Of a DNA stretch of 64,000 bases, positions 55,499-64,000 are shown piece after piece. Numbering within the stretch: the first letter of the stretch is position 1; the number at the start of each line of letters is the position of its first letter. The position numbers were made by a program, and so were the translations under genes. Source of the stretch: Haladaptatus litoreus (GTDB lineage Archaea > Halobacteriota > Halobacteria > Halobacteriales > Haladaptataceae); contig NZ_FTNO01000003.1 of the NCBI RefSeq assembly GCF_900156425.1, positions 248,001 to 312,000 of the forward strand, given 5' to 3'. Below the pieces are notes generated by a model, which was not told the DNA's origin, did not search any database, and was given only the letters and a program-made list of their open reading frames with translations.

Positions 55499-56480
55499 TC
55501 ATCCGAACGACGCCAAACTCGACTCGGAATATTGCTCCAATTCCTGCTCGATATCCGATTCTCGCCACCCCAACGGCGACAATACACTCGCTGCTGCACG
55601 AACCAACAACTCCCGATAAAACCCGACATCATACTCGTCTGGACCCTCACTCGCCAACAGTACCCGCTCTCGCGACTGCTTCGCATCATCAACCACCACA
55701 TACGACACACTCTGCCCAGGCGCACGCGCCAATCCTAATTCAGCCGCTCGCTCCAACGCCGCCACACTCCGGGTCAATTGCGTGTATTCCTCCCTCGTTT
55801 TCGAGACACGATTCGTGATCACCAACTCATTCGGATCAATCGCCCCACGCTCCAGTCGGTCAACCCACGGCCGCAGTTCCTCAGAAACCGCTTCCGGATC
55901 ACGAGACGCATCCACCGCTCGAATCAACTTCTTCTGCGCTTCATCGATATACGACGGCGTACTCCGTTGTCGACACTCGATGCCCCGATATTTGTACTCG
56001 TCCTCCCCAGCGACCTTTCCGAAGTACTTCGTCAACGCACCAGCATCCGAATCACGCAACGGCACAAAGGAAATCCAGTCGTAGTGAGCTTCGTGTTCGA
56101 GCCGGATCTCCACCTCTTCAGAAATCTCGGATGCAAGCTTGGACAACGACGTTTGTTCCTCACCCTCAATCGGTGTCATCCACACGCTATCGACGATCCC
56201 ATGCACAATCCGCCAGCCATGCTCCTCGAGCACAGCCTTCGTTTTCAACAGAATCTCCCGAGCATACGCGTTGATCGCCTCGTGACACTCGATCCGTCCG
56301 AACTTCGCATTCGAAAACCCCTGATAGCCAAAACATGAGACCAAAATCCACTTGATCGCACTGGATTGGCCTTTCAACTCATCGCGACGCTCTTCATCTT
56401 GAGTTTCCTGTATCTCGGCTTTGATCGCATCCCGATCGGCCTGGCATTCATATCGGATCTTCTCCGACTCGATTCGGTGG
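55499..56480 (-). pseudogene. Plasmid-type family B DNA polymerase, dead copy 2 (C-terminal half)
   Basis: Reads EKIRYECQADRDAIKAEIQE, the motif B region SSAIKWILVSCFGYQGFSNA, motif C region GIVDSVWMTP, then YRGIECRQRSTPSYIDEAQK to the C-terminus EQYSESSLASFG. The exonuclease domain and motif A are absent, and the frame is fused upstream to unrelated codons. This copy keeps the part deleted from copy 1 (37539-38714), and the C-termini of the two are closely similar. Confidence 0.78.
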
Positions 56481-56603
56481 AAGGATGAGAGCAAATACTG
56501 ATATGCCGCTTTGAGTAATCCTACAAGCGTTAACATACACCGTGGTAGGGCTCTGTGTTTAGCCCCTTCGTCTATATTCACTTGGGAGAACCGAATCGAA
56601 CGA

Positions 56604-57389
56604 ATGGAGACCCAACATCGCGTAACCGAACGCAAGCAGCATAATTCGATGTTCATCGCGGTGGGAACCAGCCGACGCCGATCAATTCTCACAACACTGC
56701 GTGATGAAGCGACACCAATGTCTGAACGAGAGCTCGCTCATAGGGTTGCGAGAAGTGATCGGAAAAACTCTAAAGCGAATGTTTCGCCCGAGAAAGTAGA
56801 AGCCACCCGAATTGATCTCCGCCACATTCAACTTCCGCTGTTAGAAGACAGTGGTCTCATCGAATGGGATCGAGAGCGAGAAACGACAACCACGACGAAC
56901 CATAGAGCATTCGAAGATCCACAGTTTCAGCGACTTCTTGAAACAAAGCATGACGGGATAGACGAAGCATTGGCTGGACTCGCGCACAAACGTCGACGAA
57001 TCCTCCTTGCTATCCTCCGAGCTGAAGGCGATCGAGCATCGATATCGAAGACGGCACTCGCTCAAAAGATATACCAGCGGGAGAACGATGAGACAGGACT
57101 TAGCCAAGCTGCGATCGATAGCATCTTGGTTTCATTGTCTCATAACCATCTGCCATGGCTCCATGATACCGACATCATCAAATACAATGCCGAAACAGGG
57201 CATGTCGCGTACACAAAGCATCAGGGGCTCGAAGAACTAATCTCGCTTCTTCAGCGGCCAACTAATTGGTTCGCCGAAAAATTGGATACGTTCATCGGAG
57301 GGTTGCTAACTACATATACGCAAACAAGCAAGCACACACGTGATCCCTTTGGCTGGCCGGTCTCTTGGGGGGACCCTTATTATGGCTAG
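56604..57389 (+). CDS. Two-domain DUF7344-type regulator
   Basis: 261 residues from ATG 56604 (METQHRVTERKQHN...). Two winged-helix domains occur in tandem: the first with RRRSILTTLRDEATPMSERE and LRHIQLPLLEDSGLIEWDRE, the second with KRRRILLAILRAEGDRASIS and LSHNHLPWLHDTDIIKYNAE. Both carry the H-x-x-LP-x-L-x-D marker of the family. The C-terminal tail is Trp/Gly/Pro rich. It overlaps by 8 nt the membrane protein gene behind it, a frequent haloarchaeal pair. Confidence 0.82.
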   Translation: METQHRVTERKQHNSMFIAVGTSRRRSILTTLRDEATPMSERELAHRVARSDRKNSKANVSPEKVEATRIDLRHIQLPLLEDSGLIEWDRERETTTTTNHRAFEDPQFQRLLETKHDGIDEALAGLAHKRRRILLAILRAEGDRASISKTALAQKIYQRENDETGLSQAAIDSILVSLSHNHLPWLHDTDIIKYNAETGHVAYTKHQGLEELISLLQRPTNWFAEKLDTFIGGLLTTYTQTSKHTRDPFGWPVSWGDPYYG

Positions 57390-57768
57390 ATCACCGGAGT
57401 TATGGGCATTCATCGTGTCTAATGGGTTATTGTTTATCAGTGGGGCCATCTTATTGGTGTTGACTTCACTCGCATATTATCAGAATCCAAGATACACCTC
57501 GTATCGAGATGCTATGATCGGCTTTGGATTTATTGTTCTAGGTGGAACCCTCAGCCCCGTGTATCGACTTCTGATCCGTAGCGAGTATCATTTGAATAGC
57601 AGCCAGCGATTACTGCTCCAGTCTGGAGCAAATATCTTGGTAGCAATTGGGCTCGGATTGATTTTCTATGCAATCATCCATCATGACATCAAATCCCCAT
57701 CTTCAGATGGTTCCGAGCCGCTCGAAACCCATCTCTATGAGTTTGATGAGCAGCAATATGATGACTAA
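57382..57768 (+). CDS. DUF7521-like three-helix membrane protein
   Basis: 128 residues from ATG 57382. Three membrane segments (LWAFIVSNGLLFISGAILLV, MIGFGFIVLGGTLSPVYRLL, ANILVAIGLGLIFYAIIHHD) and an acidic tail. The arrangement behind a DUF7344 regulator, with overlapping start, is that of the haloarchaeal DUF7521 family, possibly a membrane sensor for the regulator. Confidence 0.78.
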   Translation: MARSPELWAFIVSNGLLFISGAILLVLTSLAYYQNPRYTSYRDAMIGFGFIVLGGTLSPVYRLLIRSEYHLNSSQRLLLQSGANILVAIGLGLIFYAIIHHDIKSPSSDGSEPLETHLYEFDEQQYDD

Positions 57769-57875
57769 GCAAGCCATTATGGATTTTGTCTCACTTCTTT
57801 GATCGCGTCAAGAAGGTCACTGATACGAACAACGGAATATTTGCACGATTTGATGCTGATTAATATTTTTATTTA

Positions 57876-57992
57876 TCACATCATTTTGTATATTAGCGGT
57901 GTGTACGAATTGTCAACCGCGCAGTTCACATCCGTCTCAGTTACCGACCATCTGAGCACGTCGCCGTCGACGTAGTCGATTTTGTACACCAT
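57876..57992 (-). CDS. Very small protein, 38 aa
   Basis: ATG 57992 to TGA 57876; its start lies 5 nt after the stop of the gene at 57997-58245 on the same strand. Reads MVYKIDYVDGDVLRWSVTET then DVNCAVDNSYTPLIYKMM, a strand-rich acidic peptide. Position argues for a real co-transcribed gene; no family recognised. Confidence 0.4.
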   Translation of the reverse strand: MVYKIDYVDGDVLRWSVTETDVNCAVDNSYTPLIYKMM

Positions 57993-57996
57993 GACC

Positions 57997-58245
57997 TCAT
58001 CCCCAATCGTTCAAGTCGTCCTCGACGTGATCGAGTCGATCCACTAAGTCGTCGATCTGGATCTGCTGTTCAATCAGGATCGAGATGAGGATCGGCGTCT
58101 CAACGAACAATGGCTTGTGAACCGTGCTGGGATCGGTATGCAGCTGTGCGTACTCTAGGAGTCGATCGAAAACCAACTGATCAGTCGGTCGAAGTGCTCG
58201 GCGATACTCGTCCCATCCCGTCGTGATGTGGCTAGTCTGGCTCAT
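57997..58245 (-). CDS. Small helical protein of unknown function
   Basis: 82 residues. The N-terminus (TTGWDEYRRALRPTDQLVFD) is followed by helices and a C-terminal coiled coil IEQQIQIDDLVDRLDHVEDD. It is acidic and has no catalytic motif. The fold suggests a small dimerising regulator. Neighbours are short genes only. Confidence 0.6.
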   Translation of the reverse strand: MSQTSHITTGWDEYRRALRPTDQLVFDRLLEYAQLHTDPSTVHKPLFVETPILISILIEQQIQIDDLVDRLDHVEDDLNDWG

Positions 58246-58895
58246 TGCAAGTAAACACGACTACCAAGATACCCTTAGGCAAGCCAGGGTCGCTTCCGAA
58301 TATTCCAATAGATGAAATGTCGATGGAAATCAGTGGGAGTACTAGTCGTGCTGGCCACCAACTATGAAATAAGACTCGAGGTTCTGCTACCGTCAGTTTG
58401 GAGCGCATCAGTACGTCTCTATCCAGAACGTTCTCCACGAGGTGAGTCTCAAACAGATCCGGGAGTACCGGTCGTCAGTAGCCTAGTTGAATCGTTTCCG
58501 ATTGGAGTTTCCGAAAACGCAGTTCCCACTAACGCTCACTCGGAGAAAGGCAAGGAAAGCCGATCGCAGGGCTCTCACAACCAGCCAGACCGTCAGCGTC
58601 GCATGATGGCGTCGGGAAATTGTCTTGACCAGCTGTGAGAGCGCAGTTAGAGCATCGGACGGAGTCATAAAACGCGTACCGGTAGCACAAATGCTGATTG
58701 TAGTAACCCACATACACAACCGACGGTATCAGTCAGCAGGCTCCGATACTTGCTCAATTTTGAAACGCAACTTGACTATCTGAATTCGATAAGTTATAGA
58801 TAGCATTTTCAATTGTTATACAGTGATAATGAGAAACCTCTAGAGTAGCTATGCAGAACTCTTATGTACCTACATCCCATTTTATAGAATAGATT
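58246..58895. other. Intergenic region without a convincing gene
   Basis: 650 bp. The minus strand at 58529-58717 gives a Cys-rich peptide (RCSNCALTAG and later SCDADGLAGCESP), possibly a decayed zinc protein, but coding signals are weak. Confidence 0.25.
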
Positions 58896-59120
58896 ATGAC
58901 AGAATATTATGATCTCATTCTCGGTTTGATCCCACTCGCCTTGATCGGTGTCACCGGCGCAGTCAGCGCTGCTGGACTTTCGCTGACAGCAGCCGTCCCA
59001 GTCGGTGCAACCGTCTCTGTCCTCCTGATTGGACATGCACTCTTCGTCAACGGACCCGTTGCTTCTGCTCCTGAATCGACATCAGCCGCCCCCTCTCTCC
59101 AAACTAACTCGGCGGACTAA
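58896..59120 (+). CDS. Small two-helix membrane protein
   Basis: 74 residues from ATG 58896. Two hydrophobic helices (LILGLIPLALIGVTGAVSAA and AAVPVGATVSVLLIGHALFV) and a Ser/Pro/Ala-rich tail. Of a type common in haloarchaea; function unknown. Confidence 0.65.
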   Translation: MTEYYDLILGLIPLALIGVTGAVSAAGLSLTAAVPVGATVSVLLIGHALFVNGPVASAPESTSAAPSLQTNSAD

Positions 59121-59471
59121 GTTCTCACCTCTACAGTCTGGTTCTCAAGGGAAGTATTCGAGTATACTATTCATGGCCCATCGCACATTTTCATTCAATC
59201 GGGAGCGCCACTTCACCAAGTAGCGAGAGAAGTAGAGGAGCTAGTACATCATCGAAGCAAGTGCAGCGAAACAGAGTGACGTTGCGGTGCGATTCACGGT
59301 TAAAGATTATCTCGTTACCGTCCGAAGCAATAATACCGTCCTCATCTACGAACCGCTCAGGGCCTGACGACAACAGGAGAATCTCGATCCGAACCGCTAT
59401 GACAGGATTTGAGAGTGAAACACAGACAGGTGGGAAAGGTTATCTCGCCGTGCTCCATGCGACCAGATACG

Positions 59472-59759
59472 ATGATCGATGGTGTCGAAGAAGAGGTTGA
59501 TATGCTTGGCCGGCATCTGGAGGTTCTTCAGATGGTTGTGAACAACAAACCGATCGGGATTGTGAAGATGTCGAATGAATTGGGCTATGACCATCACGAA
59601 ATACGCTATTCGCTTCGAATACTCGAAGAAAATAACCTAATCGAGCCCACGAAACAGGGTGCAATTACAACTGATGAGACGGGATCATTCATTGAGAGCT
59701 TTGATGAGCAAATCGACGACATCAGAACCAGACTCACCGCAATGAAGGCTGGCGATTGA
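59472..59759 (+). CDS. Small winged-helix regulator
   Basis: 95 residues from ATG 59472. The HTH is QMVVNNKPIGIVKMSNELGY followed by HHEIRYSLRILEENNLIEPT, a well-conserved haloarchaeal pattern, with C-terminal helix DEQIDDIRTRLTAMKAGD. It stops at 59759, immediately before the right end of the tnpB element, so the element inserted just after this gene. Confidence 0.78.
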   Translation: MIDGVEEEVDMLGRHLEVLQMVVNNKPIGIVKMSNELGYDHHEIRYSLRILEENNLIEPTKQGAITTDETGSFIESFDEQIDDIRTRLTAMKAGD

Positions 59760-61049
<1,290 letters not shown>

Positions 61050-61308
61050 TACAATTGTAATTGAGTACGCTATCTTAAGAAAATATTGGAATATCAGGCC
61101 GTGCTATCGACGGTGGTTAGTGAAAGGTAGTGTCGGATTCATCCCCGCGCTAAAGCACGGGACTTTCTCCTCGAACTTCCGTAACGGGAGTAGTCTTGCG
61201 TCAGTGATCCATCTTGTACTGGTTACAAGCGAGGTCCCCTGATAGACAGTAACATGGCCAATAATTATTATAGATGGCTTCTCGAAGTCTTGAGTGTGGG
61301 GAAGGAGA

Positions 61309-61476
61309 ATGTCCATTGTCGACACGTTCATCAAGCGGTACCGCTCGAAGGAGCCAGAAAAACTACTGTATGAATGCGTTGTTTGTGGAGAAACAGCCTC
61401 TGCGGCGACATCGCATATCGTCTGTCCCGAGTGTGGGGGCAAGCTCGAACGAATCGAACTGGTACGTCAAGCGTAG
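61309..61476 (+). CDS. Small zinc-ribbon protein
   Basis: 55 residues from ATG 61309. An N-terminal helix (MSIVDTFIKRYRSKEPEKLL) is followed by a zinc ribbon with YECVVCGE and VCPECGGK, and ends IELVRQA. Same helix-plus-ribbon plan as 51674-51838. It precedes the second origin-linked module. Confidence 0.72.
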   Translation: MSIVDTFIKRYRSKEPEKLLYECVVCGETASAATSHIVCPECGGKLERIELVRQA

Positions 61477-61527
61477 CTCTCACTCTCGAATCCCAAATTT
61501 TCCTGCTGACGCGTGCAGCAAGAGTGC

Positions 61528-61755
61528 TTAGTAATCAGTAAGCCGAAGCTTTCCTTCGACCTCATAGAGATGGCCCTTATTGTACAGCCGTTCGATGATA
61601 TCTTCGGCAGTAGGCCGCTCGAGATTTTCTACCTCCTCCAAAATCGTATAGGCGTGGTTATATGTGAGTTCGCCCTCATCCGGGAGTCTCCTTGCGAGTG
61701 CATCAAGTGCGTCTTGCGCAAGTGGGGTGAGTGGTGATTTCCCATTTGGAACCAT
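61528..61755 (-). CDS. Small winged-helix-like protein, origin-linked module copy B
   Basis: 75 residues from the ATG shared with copy A (a GTG at 61782 is an alternative). SPLTPLAQDALDALARRLPD, then LERPTAEDIIERLYNKGHLY and EVEGKLRLTDY align with the protein at 2486-2722. Divergent from the MazE-like gene at 62091 over a conserved spacer. The 3' end stops at LTDY where copy A has three more residues. Confidence 0.7.
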   Translation of the reverse strand: MVPNGKSPLTPLAQDALDALARRLPDEGELTYNHAYTILEEVENLERPTAEDIIERLYNKGHLYEVEGKLRLTDY

Positions 61756-62066
61756 TCGTACTTTCAAATTTAACCACCTCACAGGTAAACCCTCGGTCAG
61801 GGTTGATTCGTGCCACTGGTTAGTTCATTGTGATAAGAGGAATGAGCACGCGATATGAGGGAGGATGGGTTTTGGGATGAACACAAGGCCCCCACATCAC
61901 TTACTGAGATACGCTCACCGCATTCCATTCTTTGGACGCCATAGATAAAGACTTCAACCAACCAGAGTGGAAGTGAAACTGAAGACACGAAAGGGGATTC
62001 ACGGCCCTAACGCTTCTCACCAACAACGTCGAGTCGAGAGCGCATTATCAAGACGAATCTTCTTAG
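61756..62066. other. Conserved divergent spacer of the origin-linked module, copy B
   Basis: Aligns with 2723-3026 over nearly its full length, including gtggaagtgaaactgaagac-like and cttctcaccaacaacg words close to the MazE-like gene. It carries the same gggtttacctgt promoter-like element before the small gene. Confidence 0.5.
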
Positions 62067-62085
62067 GTTAGTATACTATACTAAT
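62067..62085. promoter_or_regulatory. 19-bp palindrome, site 5
   Basis: GTTAGTATACTATACTAAT, one arm-end mismatch; same distance (5 nt) from the ATG at 62091 as site 1 from its gene. Confidence 0.7.
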
Positions 62086-62090
62086 CACCA

Positions 62091-62510
62091 ATGCCCAACA
62101 CAATCAAACGATCCGGCGATGGCTTGGCTCTCCAGGTCACAAAGCCTGCCCGAGCCGCTGGACTCGTCGAAGAGATTGACGAGGAAACCACCCGTCTTGC
62201 CAGTACCCGCGTATTCGCATTTGACGGTCTCCTTCTTGTGGTCGACATCGATCGAATCACAGACGAGAATATCGTCGAACTCGCAACGTCAGCCGCACTC
62301 GACACCGTCTCGATCCACCGCGTTGCAAACGCTTCATTCCAAATAGCGAGGAATGGTTATCAAGTCCAACTGCCGGGTGCTGCAGATGCAGGATTCCATG
62401 TTGGTGATCGAGCGCCCTGCACACCAGCACCAAATCTGCTCGTGATTGCAGCAGAAGGATCCAAACGAGTGGCGGCAGATATAGTAATGATTCGAAAAGA
62501 GCAGATCTGA
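62091..62510 (+). CDS. MazE/AbrB-like protein, origin-linked module copy B
   Basis: 139 residues, paralogue of 3051-3470. The N-terminus NTIKRSGDGLALQVTKPARA and the C-terminal GDRAPCTPAPNLLVIAAEGS are nearly identical; most changes lie at residues 33-50 and in the last 20. High conservation of both ends while the flanks differ suggests selection on both copies or gene conversion. Bounded by palindromes on both sides like copy A. Confidence 0.7.
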   Translation: MPNTIKRSGDGLALQVTKPARAAGLVEEIDEETTRLASTRVFAFDGLLLVVDIDRITDENIVELATSAALDTVSIHRVANASFQIARNGYQVQLPGAADAGFHVGDRAPCTPAPNLLVIAAEGSKRVAADIVMIRKEQI

Positions 62511-62526
62511 GAGCGAACGTGCGTTA

Positions 62527-62545
62527 GTTAGTATAATATGCTAAT
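62527..62545. promoter_or_regulatory. 19-bp palindrome, site 6
   Basis: GTTAGTATAATATGCTAAT; 16 nt after the stop of the MazE-like gene, as site 2 is in copy A. Two arm mismatches. Confidence 0.6.
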
Positions 62546-62698
62546 CACGCCTCTTCGAGTACGTCATACAACAATCCCCGAAAGCACACCAGAGAAGAAA
62601 TCCACTGGAGCAACTCGGAGGGAACTTCCGTACTCCTCTCGCGGTTGCACCAGCAAAAGAGCTTCCAGCGGTTAATCCCACGACAGATAACGCTCAGT

Positions 62699-62930
62699 GA
62701 CCATCAAAGACAGATGGCACGAACGCTTACTCGTGGTGACGCTGATTCACGAGTAAGCACTCCTCCATTTCCATGTCGATAACGATGGCGAGCGAGCAAA
62801 ACGCGAAATCGAGACCGAAGCGGTCGTGTTCGTCGTTGGCCAATACTTCGGGTTAGACACGAATAAGTCAGCGTTCTACCTCGCGGCTTGGAAGAAGAAG
62901 GGTCGCAAGACGCTACAGCGGGCAAGGTAA
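62699..62930 (+). pseudogene. Relic of a zinc metallopeptidase-like (ArdC/ImmA type) protein
   Basis: Reads LIHE, stop, ALLHFHVDNDGERAKREIET and EAVVFVVGQYFGLDTNKSAF then YLAAW, ending at 62930. The family reads HELAHALLH here, so a deletion removed half of the HExxH zinc site and made a stop. The E-x-E-A-x-x-F-V-V-G-x-x-x-GLDT segment is typical of ArdC-like zincin proteins carried on plasmids. The rest of 62546-63085 shows no gene. Confidence 0.6.
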
Positions 62931-63085
62931 TCAATCCTCTTGACGAGAGGCGGGAGAAGGTTCCGAATTGAACACTTAGGCTGAAGATGTAGCGTGCAGG
63001 AATGTTAACCAACAAGAGAGACCAAATCATGTTCTGTTAATTAAGGCTGTAGTGCTATGCTCGCTTCATCGGACGAGTGTCAGAC

Positions 63086-63467
63086 CCCACCATTTCCACT
63101 AATCAAATGACAAGAGACACGATAGCGGCGACGACACTACACCCTCCCCCCATCATTTCCAGTAATACGGTAAAAGAACGTGTTGGGGGGCAATTGCCAA
63201 GAAAATTTCACTAGAATATCTCTTCTAGTAATTTATTGCTTCTTGATGCTACGTACTAGTAAATGAAATACAGTAATAAAGGTTTCTACTAAATAAGACT
63301 GATTCTAGACCGACGCCATGTTTTTCCGTATCTTTACTGGAAATGATGGGGGGAGGGTGTCGAGAAAAGGCGACTCACCGCCTTCTACTGATTCTCTTGT
63401 TTCGGGTCTTTACTGGAAACGATGGGGTGTGTCGAGTTTATAAACCCGCGTTTACTGGAAATACTGG
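63086..63467. other. Replication origin 2: ORB-like repeats around an AT-rich region
   Basis: TTTACTGGAAATGATGGGG-type boxes: 63139-63165 (minus orientation), 63333-63360, 63409-63430 and 63451-63467 (plus orientation), and a weaker minus copy at 63086-63100. The two best copies carry a long G-run followed by GAGGGTGT. They face each other across an AT-rich stretch (63166-63332), as in archaeal origins. No orc1 gene lies in the window next to it: an IS605-type element begins right after the last box. Confidence 0.75.
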
Positions 63468-63492
63468 AACCCTTTGGTCCACACTACGCGTT

Positions 63493-63572
63493 CCAACACA
63501 GCACGAATTTGCGGGAAGCGCCTCGAAGGGCGCTGTCGAACGCTATATCGCTGAACAGGAGGGCGACGACAA

Positions 63573-63576
<4 letters not shown>
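63493..63576 (+). pseudogene. C-terminal relic of TnpA (Y1 transposase)
   Basis: PTQHEFAGSASKGAVERYIA then EQEGDDK and a TGA that overlaps the ATG of tnpB (ATGA). The VERYIAEQ tail and the overlap resemble the end of haloarchaeal IS200-type tnpA genes. The catalytic part is absent, unless frames upstream are decayed. Confidence 0.35.

Positions 63577-64000
<424 letters not shown>

Overview
The window is haloarchaeal DNA. Evidence: acidic proteins throughout, Tat (RR) signal peptides, halophile-specific families (HalOD1 output domain, bacterio-opsin-activator HTH, DUF7344-type and DUF7521-type proteins), archaeal GGGP synthase, Orc1/Cdc6 with iterated origin boxes, and an AbrB-type PhaR with PhaP/PhaE/PhaC granule genes. 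I cannot name the genus. The mix of a few intact metabolic genes with many broken or truncated ones, two replication origins, partition genes and IS200/IS605 elements suggests a megaplasmid, or a chromosomal region containing fused or integrated plasmids.

Layout. 1-2.4 kb: cobalamin genes (cbiB, HAD phosphatase), a frameshifted gene and a UspA relic. 2.5-7.9 kb: first replication and partition block. It holds a 78-aa gene, a MazE/AbrB-like gene bounded by 19-bp palindromes, an origin with five ORB-like repeats, orc1/cdc6, a dead HTH gene, parA and a small partner. 8-11.4 kb: cupin gene and a decayed cobalt-transport/NikR locus (cbiM, cbiO and one nikR broken, a second nikR intact). 11.9-19.7 kb: a 1275-aa PAS/GAF/BAT sensor-regulator and many small regulators and zinc-ribbon proteins, some broken. 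20-29.7 kb: PAP2 phosphatase, multicopper oxidase, a tRNA-like structure, three metal or membrane genes (VIT1/CCC1, small membrane protein, ZIP), an adenylate-forming ligase and a hydrolase. 30-35 kb: exported cupredoxin, M50-CBS protease, exported EEP-family enzyme and an extra GGGP synthase. 35.4-43.2 kb: truncated lipoprotein, first MNT-HEPN pair, dead PolB, quinone-oxidoreductase-like gene, ppaC, an HTH regulator and a stretch of gene relics. 43.4-49.3 kb: polyhydroxyalkanoate (PHA) cluster. 49.3-57.8 kb: Tc-toxin fragment, M20 peptidase, second MNT-HEPN pair, ATP-grasp, truncated P-type ATPase, second dead PolB, and a DUF7344/DUF7521 pair. 57.9-64 kb: small proteins, a tnpB element, a second copy of the origin-linked module, a second ORB cluster, and a further IS605-type tnpB running off the right end.

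How the parts work together. The clearest functional unit is PHA metabolism. PhaB makes (R)-3-hydroxyacyl-CoA by reduction and the MaoC-type hydratase can make it from enoyl-CoA; PhaE/PhaC polymerise it; PhaP coats the granule; PhaR (AbrB fold) probably regulates the operon. The most interesting feature is the module [winged-helix-like 75-78 aa gene, conserved ~300-bp spacer, MazE-like 139-aa gene, flanking 19-bp palindromes]. It sits beside both origins, and the same palindrome recurs downstream of parA and of the extra GGGP synthase. This points to an undescribed origin-linked regulatory or segregation system. No CRISPR array, rRNA operon or complete canonical tRNA was seen.
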